Assembly (NCBI GenBank): GCA_016840465.1
Contig: JAEOSH010000017.1
Coordinates: 1-37,505 of the forward strand
From: Candidatus Baldrarchaeum yapensis
GTDB taxonomy: Archaea; Asgardarchaeota; Baldrarchaeia; Baldrarchaeales; Baldrarchaeaceae
Reading direction: 5' to 3'
DNA length: 37,505 bases
Positions 25,246-32,081 of the stretch are shown here, in pieces; position 1 is the stretch's first letter, and every line of letters begins with the position of its first letter. Position numbers and translations under genes: made by a program. The notes beneath the pieces were generated by a model. That model worked only from the letters and a program-made list of their open reading frames with translations. It was not told the origin of the DNA and made no database searches.

Positions 25246-26177
25246 ATGATGCTAAAGAACGTAATATTAATAACAATTGATTGCTTGAGACCCGATCATT
25301 TGAACTGCTACGGATATAAGCGTATAACGTCTCCGTTTATAAGTTCATTAGCGCGAACCGGCTGGATTTTCACAAATTTCTTTGCAAACTCTTCTTACAC
25401 GTGTGCATCAATAGCCTCAATGATCACCAGCACATATCCCTTTGACTACGGCGAGTACCTCGAGTTCTCCACACCCGCAAGATTGTCTAAAAAGAGACTA
25501 TTATTATCAGAAGTTTTGAAAAAGTACGGCTACTCAACGGCATTCTTTCACGATAACCCGTACTTATCACCAATATTCGGCTACAACAGGGGATTTGATG
25601 TTTGTATAGACTTTGGAAGAAAGGTGCTCAGTAGCATTAGATCCAAAAGAAGATTCCTCAATTTAATGTTCAAAAATAAGAAGATACAAGATCTGCTCTG
25701 GAAGATAAAGGATTTCGTCCTTCTGATAGATTGGTTCATACGAGGAAAACCTATACGGACCGATGCCGAAACAATATTGCGAGAAGCTTATAAGTGGTCA
25801 CGGAAGGCTAGCCGACCCTTCTTCCTCTGGATGCACCTCATGGATACTCACATACCGTATTCACCCAAGCATGAGGTGCTCAAACAATTCGGTATAAGCA
25901 AGCTCAGAGCCGCCATGATACTGTACAAACAGATATTCAGGAAGAATATTTCAAAAGAAGAAGTACGTCTGGTAAAACTATTATACGACTCTCAGATATA
26001 TCAAATCGACCAGGCATTGGCAAAATATCTGCCTAAGATGGTCAATCACGACTTCGAAGATACTTACATAATAATTACAGCAGATCACGGAGAAGAGTTC
26101 TTCGAAAACGGAAGAATAGGGCACTCAGGCGTCTTAACTGATACGCTACTACGCGTGCCACTGATAATATGTGGTGG
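25246..26177 (+). pseudogene. Sulfatase-family gene, 5' part, cut by an IS607-type element
   Basis: About 310 codons of an alkaline-phosphatase-fold sulfatase: VILITIDCLRPDHLNCYGY with the metal Asp pair and the nucleophile region at NSSYTCASIASMITSTYPF, WMHLMDTHIPYSP, and ITADHGEEFFENGRIGHSGV. The frame runs into the transposon after IICGG and stops 28 bp later in element sequence. The missing C-terminal codons lie at 28026-28211 and continue the family pattern. This ancestor was about 372 residues; it may have acted on sulfate or phosphate esters, perhaps of glycans or membrane phosphoglycerol. The truncated protein lacks the end of the fold and is probably inactive. Confidence 0.85.
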
Positions 26178-28027
26178 GCTGAAACGTATAGTGTTGCATT
26201 CGTAGCATTTAAGTACTTTTGTTGCATCAGATGATGTGATGACAAAATTATATAGAACTGGGAAGGTTGCGGAGATTCTTGGAGTAAATAGAGTTACGGT
26301 AATTAGGTGGATTAAGCAAGGTAAGATTAAAGCGGTGAGAGTTGGTAAAGAGTATAGGATTCCAGAAGATGAAGTGAAAAGATTACTTAAAGGTAAGGTT
26401 ATTAATACAGCGGTTATTTATGCTCGTGTGAGTTCTTCAGACCAAAGGAGCGATTTGGAGAGGCAAGTTGAATATCTTAAGGAGTATTGCACAGCTAGAG
26501 GATACAATGTAGTTGGTATTCTAGCAGATATTGCTTCTGGATTAAATGAAAAGCGAAGAGGTTTGAAAAAGCTGTTTGAATACGTTGTAAACGGAAAGGT
26601 TGACGTTGTAGTAATCAGCTACAAGGATAGACTTACGAGATTTGGGTTCAGGTATTTAGAAGAGTTCTTCAACTCACATGGAGTTAGAATTGAAGTCGTT
26701 TTCGGAGAAGAACCTAAGGATTTACAGCAAGAGCTAATTGAAGACTTAATTGCCATTGTAACATCATTTGCTGGTCGATTATACGGAATGAGAAGTCATA
26801 AAAAGAAGAAGGTGGTAGAGAGTGTCAAGCAAGCGATCAGAGACTGTTAAACTCACGGCAAGGTTCAAACTCGATGGTGAAGTAGATGAGAGACTGTTCG
26901 AAACGTACAAACGGATTGTCAATGAATTGTTGGATTACGCTCATTCCAAAGGAATTACCTCGTTCAAGAGACTGAAGTCCGAAAAATATCACGAGTTGAG
27001 GCAAGAGTACCCCGAATTGCCGTCTCATTACATTTACACGGCGTGCCAGATGGCTTGCTCCATCTATAAGTCGTTTAGAAAGCTTAAAAGAAAGGGAAAG
27101 ACAAAATCCGAAAAACCATTACTAAGGAAAGATGTAATTATGCTTGATGACCACCTGTTTAAGCTAGACTTGGAAAAATGGAAAGTCAGAATTTCTGTTC
27201 CCGATGGAAAATTGGAGTTTAAGCTTTTGCATGGAGAGTATCACGAGAGATTTAAGGACTGGAAGGTCGGTCAGGCATGGCTGGTCAGAAAGCCTGACGG
27301 AGTTTATCTGAACGTAGTATTCTCAAAGAATGTCGAGATGCTACATTGTGTGGATGTCATAGGTGTTGACGTGAACGAAAACAACATTACTGTTGCGACC
27401 AATCGGGGCTTTGTGAACTTTGGGACGAGAGAAAGGGTAATTAGAACCGCTTACTTCCTGAAGAGAAGGAGAATCCAAACCAAGATTAAGAGCAAGAGGG
27501 TTAAAGCTAGGATTTTGGCAAAATATCGTGATAGGGAAAGAAACAGGGTTCTGGACATTTACCATAAAGTTGCTAATGAAATTGTCAGATTGGCATTAAA
27601 AATGAGGTCTGCAATAGCCCTAGAAAGTCTCAAAGAAATAAGGAGTAGGATAAACTACTCAAAGGAGCTGAACGGAAGGTTGCATAGATGGAGTTTCAGG
27701 AGATTTCAACAAATATTGGAGTACAAGGCTAAACTCAATGGTATTGCGGTTATTTATGTCGATCCTCACAAAACCTCCCGCCTCTGCCCGATATGTGGGA
27801 GGAAGCTAAGCCCGAATGGGCGGAGGCGGTTGAAGTGCGAATGCGGGCTGGTTGCTGATAGAGATGTCATCGGTAGTTGGAATATCAGATTGAGAGGTTT
27901 GAGATCTTTAAAGATAGATGTGGGGAGCACCGTTCCCCCCGAAAGCCCGTCGATGAACCCCGAGACGGGAAGACTCTCCGCTACACATGCATCAAAAGTT
28001 GTGAAAGTAGCGGAGAGTCAGAACGGG
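26178..28027 (+). mobile_element. IS607-type insertion element (tnpA-tnpB)
   Basis: About 1850 bp inserted in the sulfatase gene. The ends were placed by rejoining the host frame: left codons ...TGT GGT GG and right GG T TTA AAG CAC AAA GTG ATC GAC give CGGLKHKVID, so the crossover sits in a GG pair present at 26176-26177 and 28026-28027. Insertion at GG without a longer duplication fits IS607-family serine transposases. It carries a MerR-HTH/serine recombinase and an overlapping tnpB, plus a structured right end. Both genes look intact, so the element may be recent and mobile. Confidence 0.85.
26239..26850 (+). CDS. tnpA: IS607-type serine transposase TnpA
   Basis: 203 residues from ATG 26239. 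N-terminal MerR-like helix-turn-helix (YRTGKVAEILGVNRVTVIRWIKQGKIKAVRVG) followed by a resolvase catalytic domain: VIYARVSSSDQRSDLERQ with the nucleophile Ser, [32 protein letters not shown]607 enzymes use this small resolvase to excise and join through a circular intermediate at a 2-bp core. It overlaps tnpB by 29 bp, the same overlap as in the second element. A closely related fragment lies at 35003-35195. Confidence 0.93.
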   Translation: MTKLYRTGKVAEILGVNRVTVIRWIKQGKIKAVRVGKEYRIPEDEVKRLLKGKVINTAVIYARVSSSDQRSDLERQVEYLKEYCTARGYNVVGILADIASGLNEKRRGLKKLFEYVVNGKVDVVVISYKDRLTRFGFRYLEEFFNSHGVRIEVVFGEEPKDLQQELIEDLIAIVTSFAGRLYGMRSHKKKKVVESVKQAIRDC

Positions 28028-28132
28028 TTTAAAGCACAAAGTGATCGACATAAAGGCATCCCTAATAGACCTTGCACCCACAATATTGGATCTTCTCGGA
28101 TTGAAAATTCCACGCCGCTTCAAAGGAACTAG
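26822..28132 (+). CDS. tnpB: TnpB RNA-guided nuclease of the IS607-type element
   Basis: 436 codons. RuvC motifs are complete: IGVDVNENNITVA (Asp183), AIALESLKEIRS (Glu268) and GLVADRDVIGSWNIRL (Asp348), with a zinc ribbon at CPICG and CECG (Cys322, 325, 339, 341). TnpB uses an RNA made from its own 3' end to cut DNA where the element has been lost. The GTG start overlaps tnpA by 29 bp. Codon 402 reaches the element's right end, so the last 34 residues (from about FKAQSDRHKG) are host sulfatase sequence read in another frame; the native protein probably ended with similar read-out elsewhere. Confidence 0.92.
   Translation: MSSKRSETVKLTARFKLDGEVDERLFETYKRIVNELLDYAHSKGITSFKRLKSEKYHELRQEYPELPSHYIYTACQMACSIYKSFRKLKRKGKTKSEKPLLRKDVIMLDDHLFKLDLEKWKVRISVPDGKLEFKLLHGEYHERFKDWKVGQAWLVRKPDGVYLNVVFSKNVEMLHCVDVIGVDVNENNITVATNRGFVNFGTRERVIRTAYFLKRRRIQTKIKSKRVKARILAKYRDRERNRVLDIYHKVANEIVRLALKMRSAIALESLKEIRSRINYSKELNGRLHRWSFRRFQQILEYKAKLNGIAVIYVDPHKTSRLCPICGRKLSPNGRRRLKCECGLVADRDVIGSWNIRLRGLRSLKIDVGSTVPPESPSMNPETGRLSATHASKVVKVAESQNGFKAQSDRHKGIPNRPCTHNIGSSRIENSTPLQRN
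27900..28047 (+). ncRNA. Predicted omega (guide) RNA at the right end of the IS607-type element
   Basis: The 3' part of tnpB holds successive inverted repeats: GGGGA/TCCCC around 27921-27936, CCCGTC with GACGGG around 27944-27969, and a perfect 13-bp stem GACTCTCCGCTAC (27972-27984) with GTAGCGGAGAGTC (28007-28019). The last stem ends 8 nt before the element boundary. TnpB guide RNAs are made from exactly this place and carry the adjoining host DNA as guide, here beginning TTTAAAGCACAAAGTGATCG. Limits of the RNA are estimates; structure beyond simple base pairing was not computed. Confidence 0.6.
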
Positions 28133-28211
28133 CCTCTTAAGAAAGAAAAAATCGGATAAAGTAATAGCTCAGGGAATATTCCGTGGAGTGAGATACCAAA
28201 GAATAATCTAA
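28026..28211 (+). pseudogene. Sulfatase-family gene, 3' part beyond the insertion
   Basis: Frame GGT TTA AAG CAC AAA GTG ATC GAC continues LKHKVIDIKASLIDLAPTIL, then DLLGLKIPRRFKGTSLL, the classic end of sulfatases (DLxPTILDLxG...FxGxSL), and stops at 28209-28211. It joins in frame to the 5' part ending at 26177 once the transposon is removed. It is overlapped by the extended tnpB frame and has no start of its own. Confidence 0.85.
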
Positions 28212-28264
28212 TCTGATTCTTCGATAACTATATCTGACCATAACGGTGTACCTTCCTTTTGCTC

Positions 28265-28546
28265 TTATAAAAATCTATCAAGACGTCCGATCGATGAGAA
28301 TCTTCTCCATTCCGCTTCCCTCACCCGCCCTGCATAATCCTCGGCAGCCTCTATACTGACACTGGCCAGAATTTCCTTCACCTCATCCCCCAGATCCTCC
28401 AGCAACTCCTCGCTACTGATGATGCCCTCAAGCCTCCTAACGTAGTCTATGATCGCCTTTCGGGCAACCTCGCTCCACTTAACCTCCGGATGCTTCTTCA
28501 TAAGCTCGTAGATCTCCTCGGGTATCGATAATGTTATGTTTGGCAT
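28265..28546 (-). CDS. Ribbon-helix-helix antitoxin-like protein
   Basis: 93 residues from ATG 28546: MPNITLSIPEEIYELMKKHP then VKWSEVARKAIIDYVRRLEG is a ribbon-helix-helix DNA-binding fold typical of archaeal VapB antitoxins; the acidic helical C-terminus (SSEELLEDLGDEVKEILASV) would hold a toxin. TTAAACA-type sequence on the minus strand near 28570-28577 fits a leaderless start. A longer frame to 28873 runs through GC-rich, unrelated sequence and is not used. No toxin gene follows, so it is either a solo regulator or an orphan after loss of a PIN partner. Confidence 0.8.
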   Translation of the reverse strand: MPNITLSIPEEIYELMKKHPEVKWSEVARKAIIDYVRRLEGIISSEELLEDLGDEVKEILASVSIEAAEDYAGRVREAEWRRFSSIGRLDRFL

Positions 28547-28612
28547 ATGTGTAGTACGTGATTCCACATGTTTAAGTATGCCTCTGCAGTGAAAATGGGA
28601 TGAGCACCTAAG

Positions 28613-28805
28613 ATGTGGTTGCCCGTGCGTTATCTTTTGGAAACTAAGGGTATTTTGGGAACCCGCACGGGCTTCCCCCTCGGCCGCCTCATCCCTCTTC
28701 GGCGGCCCATCGGGGGCCACATCGACGGGCACCACGGGGCCCGCCTCACGTGCGATCCGCCCACGCCTGATCGGGGCCGCCCGATCATCGGCACGGGCAC
28801 CACGA
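28613..28805 (-). ncRNA. Candidate GC-rich structured RNA with its own TATA box
   Basis: Far richer in G+C than its surroundings. On the minus strand CTTTTATAAAC (28832-28822) is a near-ideal TATA box, predicting a start near 28801. Strong hairpins follow: TGATCGGG-GCCG-CCCGATCA (28768-28787), GGCCC/GGGCC near 28700-28715, and GCCCGTGCG (28621-28629) with CGCACGGGC (28664-28672). CGTGGTGCCCGT occurs twice. It does not show RNase P, SRP or tRNA consensus motifs. One minus-strand frame (DGPPKRDEAAEGEARAG) resembles GC-rich TnpB tails, so it may be a decayed transposon end or stranded guide RNA. Confidence 0.4.
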
Positions 28806-28888
28806 TCAATGCCCCAGCCGGGTTTATAAAAGTTGGAGTTTCCACGATGGTTGAAAGTACCGGCAATATTCATCCTAGTGAATAGTCC

Positions 28889-29083
28889 TTAACTTCCCCT
28901 TCTTAGATCCTTAACTGTTATTGCCACGTCTATTGACGCAATCACTAATGCCACGGGTATAAGATACATTTCCAGCATCATGTAAGCCAATGGTCCACTC
29001 CTCAACCATCTGGTTGGTCTCTCAACCGGATTGTTCCTCCAAAGGTAGTTACTTAACCTCTGATAGGTTCTGTGCGCAGCCTC
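28889..29083 (-). pseudogene. C-terminal fragment of an unknown membrane protein
   Basis: A minus-strand frame with no good start reads NYLWRNNPVERPTRWLRSG followed by a hydrophobic segment MLEMYLIPVALVIASIDVAI and a basic end KDLRRGS before the stop. This looks like the last membrane helix and tail of a larger protein whose front has been lost. A 30-residue product from the internal ATG at about 28983 is also possible. No family is recognised. The rest of 28806-29195 holds only the hydrolase promoter (GTATATATC at 29137-29145). Confidence 0.3.
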
Positions 29084-29195
29084 TAGTTACGTTGACAAAA
29101 ACAATCTTTTGGCGGCTCAATTCACCAGAAAAATCCGTATATATCAGCACACTCAAAATAGGAATCTGGAGATTCTGTGTAAGGGAGTGAGCGGC

Positions 29196-30000
29196 ATGCC
29201 ATACGCGAAAGTACGTGACATAAATATCTATTACGAAATTCATGGATGATGGCTTTCCCCTAGTGATGATAATGGGGCTAAGCGCAAATAAGGATTGGTG
29301 GCCACCGCAATTGGTAAGGAAATTATCGGAAAAGTACAAGGTGGTGCTGTTTGATAATCGTGGCGCCGGCCGTAGTGATAAGCCGGATGCTCCATACACT
29401 ATAAGGATGCTCGCAGACGATGCTGTGGGATTGATGGATGCTCTTGGAATAGAGCGCGCCCACATCTTTGGGGTCTCGATGGGCGGGATGATTGCTCAAG
29501 AAATCGCAATAAACTACCCCGAGAGGGTCGAGAAATTGATACTCGGTTGTACGACATGTGGTGCTGGCCGAATGGTCCCTCCATCACAAGAGGTTCTTCG
29601 AATGCTAACGAGAACACGTGCTGAAATGAACCCAGAGGAGTACGCAAGGAAGTATGTTGCCCCTCTACTGTTTACGAAGGAGACATTAGAAAAGCGCCCA
29701 GATATTGTGGAGACATTTGTGAAGTCGTACTCGATAGCCCCCATTCCTGACTTCTCGTACAGGAGACAGCTTGAGGCGGTCCTTGCGCATAATGCATGTG
29801 ACAGGTTGCACATGATAAAGGCACCGACATTAATTCTTCACGGGAAAAAGGATATTTTAGTTCCCCCCGAGAATGCAAACATTCTCGCTGAGTTAATTCC
29901 CAACTCAAAGGTTGTGATATTCGAAAATGCCGCACATGCATTCATAGCCGAGGCGCTGGAAGAGACGTGCAGTGCAATTCTCGAGTTCCTAGAGAAATGA
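29196..30000 (+). CDS. Alpha/beta hydrolase with a frameshift near its start
   Basis: Main frame 29242-30000 (252 residues) has the serine hydrolase triad: nucleophile in GVSMGGMIAQE, Asp in HGKKDILVPPEN and His in ENAAHAFIAEA, plus the oxyanion region MIMGLSANKDWW. It resembles 3-oxoadipate enol-lactonase and carboxylesterase-type members. The natural N-terminus is in another frame: ATG 29196, after GGGAGTGA and the TATA at 29137, reads MPYAKVRDINIYYEIHG then TGA at 29247-29249. One extra T at 29247 separates the frames; without it the protein runs EIHGDGFPLVMIMG. Either a decaying gene, a sequencing error, or the internal ATG 29242 is used and the first strand is lost. Confidence 0.85.
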
Positions 30001-30070
30001 TAAAAAAGCCGCAAAAGATTTTCCGAAAACTACAATCACGAAGATCCGATCCCTGATGCACATTAAGGCG

Positions 30071-30940
30071 TTACAGCATTGTTTCTTTTTCTTTAAAGCT
30101 TCCCCCATATAGAGATGAAATTCCCATTGATGTCACTATCATCGCCGCCCCTATGATTTGAGTAACTGTCAGTTTTTCAAACAGAAAAATGTACGCAAAG
30201 ATGGCTGCCGCTACAGGTTCAAATAGGAATATTATTGCTGTTGCGGCCGGGCTAACGAACCTCTGACCATATACTTGGAGTATAAAGGCACCATCGCTGC
30301 ACATGATGCTCAAATAAAATATGAGCATCAGTATCGTCATGTCTATACCCTCCATTCCACCGCCTACAAGCATTGAGGGCACGAAGAACGCCAAGGCAGG
30401 AATCATTTCAAAGAACGTGAAAACAATAGGATCCGTTTCACTAAACCTATCAACTATTATCACTTGGGCCGCCCATGCAATAGCACCCAGCAGAACAAGA
30501 GCATCACCAATGCCGAACCCCCCCGCTGGCGCAGTTAGCAAATATAATCCTGTTATGGCAAGGAGCAGAGACACTGATAACTCAATGCTATATTTTCTCA
30601 AAACCACAGCCGTGTATATGTGAACAAAGACTGCATTTAATCCCGTTATGAAAGCAGAGTTCGAAGCCGTAGTGTACCTAGTCCCCCATCCCTGAAGCCA
30701 CAGGCCAATAGCATATGCAATACCGGCCAATAGACCTCCTCTGATCGATTGACGGGATATTCCTTGGTTCTTACGGGTGTAAATCACGTAAGGTAGTAGA
30801 AGAATTAGAGCTATTAAACTTCTAGTCCACACATAGGTGTATTCGCTAATGCTCGAAACAACAACTTTTATTGCCGGAAATGAAGTCCCCCACAATACAG
30901 TCGTTGCGATCAGGGCAGCGACCCCTTTTGTTTTAGACAT
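30071..30940 (-). CDS. EamA/DMT-family membrane transporter
   Basis: 289 residues from ATG 30940, preceded by GGTGGT; GTG 30949 is an alternative. Ten hydrophobic helices form two EamA repeats; the first begins GVAALIATTVLWGTSFPAIK and the second GDALVLLGAIAWAAQVIIVD, with the family feature FLFEPVAAAIFAYIFLFEKL near the end. Members export amino acids, nucleotide sugars or other metabolites; substrate cannot be told. It is convergent with the hydrolase gene. Confidence 0.9.
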   Translation of the reverse strand: MSKTKGVAALIATTVLWGTSFPAIKVVVSSISEYTYVWTRSLIALILLLPYVIYTRKNQGISRQSIRGGLLAGIAYAIGLWLQGWGTRYTTASNSAFITGLNAVFVHIYTAVVLRKYSIELSVSLLLAITGLYLLTAPAGGFGIGDALVLLGAIAWAAQVIIVDRFSETDPIVFTFFEMIPALAFFVPSMLVGGGMEGIDMTILMLIFYLSIMCSDGAFILQVYGQRFVSPAATAIIFLFEPVAAAIFAYIFLFEKLTVTQIIGAAMIVTSMGISSLYGGSFKEKETML

Positions 30941-31058
30941 GCTTACCACCGCATAAAGCGATAACTCTCATGTTAGCATCAACCTTTCTGCGTGTTATTT
31001 CATAGAACACTCTCTGAAACTCTTTGAAGTTTACCGTCAGAGGGGGCCCACCAAAAGG
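30933..31058 (-). pseudogene. Orphan C-terminal coding fragment at the edge of element 2
   Basis: Directly after the predicted right edge of the second element a minus-strand frame reads PFGGPPLTVNFKEFQRVFYE, then ITRRKVDANMRVIALCGGKHV and stops, overlapping the start of the EamA gene by 8 bp. It looks like the tail of a host gene whose front is gone, presumably cut by the insertion. The protein family is not recognised. The sequence beyond the other end of the element does not obviously supply the missing front. Confidence 0.35.
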
Positions 31059-31122
31059 TTGTCATTCGTCAAGCCTTACACTTCAATCGTCCCCGCTTTA
31101 TGCGCTCAAGGATCCGCTAGCG

Positions 31123-31173
31123 CCCAAGGGGTTCAGCGGATGTCCGCATTGATGAGCAGACATCCGCCTTGGG
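31123..31173 (-). ncRNA. Long hairpin at the right end of element 2 (guide-RNA-like)
   Basis: An outer stem CCCAAGG (31123-31129) with CCTTGGG (31167-31173) encloses a 12-bp inner stem GCGGATGTCCGC / GCAGACATCCGC with one wobble pair and an 8-nt loop. It sits in the remnant of a tnpB 3' end, the place from which TnpB guide RNAs come, about 70 nt before the proposed element edge. Retention of a near-perfect helix while the surrounding tnpB tail is no longer joined to tnpB suggests the RNA end still matters for transposition or guiding. Confidence 0.45.
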
Positions 31174-31291
31174 ACGCATCAACCTCAACTCCCTCGGGGT
31201 TCATCGGGAGTAAATCATCGGTCTCGCCCCCTTTCGGGGTAACCCCTCTCCTTCTCAGGATTGGCTCGATTAATTCGAGCCAAACCTTCAT
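31133..31291 (-). pseudogene. Detached tnpB C-terminal tail
   Basis: A frame starting MKVWLELIEPILRRRGVTPK and continuing GGETDDLLPMNPEGVEVDAS to a stop at 31133-31135. The MNPEGVEVDA-type ending is typical of archaeal TnpB tails; the intact tnpB at 26822-28132 has SPSMNPETGRL at the same place. The present tnpB of this element stops after [13 protein letters not shown], 770 bp upstream, so the homing endonuclease gene now separates body from tail. The RGVT stretch occurs at both sides, so this is not a clean insertion but a rearranged or mixed end. Confidence 0.6.
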
Positions 31292-32081
31292 TGAAGGAGG
31301 AAAACCCCACATCGTTTGTCCCTCTTATACTCCACTTTTTAAGCCAATACTTAATAGTAGTTCTATGGACTCCAAGCTTTTTGGCAAGTTCATTCAAAGT
31401 TAACCCTTGTCTTAAATATTCAACAAGCCTATCCTTGTCTACAGCCCCTCTTCTATAAGGCTTTCTGATTACTTGCATATTACCAAGTAATTCTTGAAGC
31501 TTTTGTTTACGGGTCTTATTCTTCATGTAATTGATAACCTTTCTACCCAACCTTATTATGTCCCTTTTTCTATAGATGGAAAGAGCGAATTCTGCTCCAT
31601 TTTTGTGAACACATGGATGATAGTTATACTTAAGTAACTTGCATCTCATCTTCTCTAGCCATGTCTTATCGGTGTTTAATATTCGTATCTCGCCCTCCCC
31701 AGTTTTAATACGTTTGCGGAACCTTATATTTCCATCACCATCTATTGCTCCTGCTATGTATGCGTATAATTCCTCCTCATTTTCGGGTACACTTTTCTTT
31801 GAAGAAAGTAAGAACTCAAATGATGGGTCTAATATAGCGTATCTATAGCTCATCGGAAGTCCAGTCTTTTTGTCTATAGTGTCTGTAGAATTTACCTTAG
31901 TGTACTTACCAAAAACTTCTTCAAAAATCTCTAAAATCTCCTGTCAGGTACTTCCTACAATCACTTCAATTTGTTCTCCTAATCGTCTCACGAAAATGTC
32001 TGTAGCACAGAGCCCCATCATGTAAGCTCTTTCAACCATATCTGGTGGCGCTATCTTTTTTGTTATGTTACTTCTAGCCAT
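31215..32081 (-). pseudogene. LAGLIDADG homing endonuclease with an in-frame TGA
   Basis: From ATG 32081, preceded by GGAGGTG, the frame reads [40 protein letters not shown] (first LAGLIDADG helix) to IVGST, then a TGA at 31946-31944, and continues without frame change QEILEIFEEVFGKYTKVNST ... DPSFEFLL ... LYAYIAGAIDGDGNIRF (second LAGLIDADG helix) and a C-terminal helix-turn-helix LTLNELAKKLGVHRTTIKYW. Such enzymes cut long DNA sites to spread themselves. The stop may be a CGA-to-TGA change. The last 35 codons run through the tnpB-tail DNA in another frame. A 212-residue product from ATG 31853 would lack the first motif. Confidence 0.85.

Noticed and set aside
28547-28873. N-terminal extension of the RHH antitoxin gene to 202 codons
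   Set aside because: The extra part is GC-rich, compositionally foreign and contains strong hairpins; the ATG at 28546 with a leaderless promoter gives a standard antitoxin.
31263-31281. GGCTCGATTAATTCGAGCC perfect palindrome as an operator or attachment site
   Set aside because: It lies in the overlapping tnpB-tail and endonuclease reading frames inside the element; nothing ties it to recombination beyond the symmetry itself.
31215-32081. Homing endonuclease as an intron or intein interrupting tnpB
   Set aside because: The tnpB sequence before and after it overlaps (RGVT region present on both sides) and the frame before it ends in a stop, so simple splicing would not restore one tnpB.
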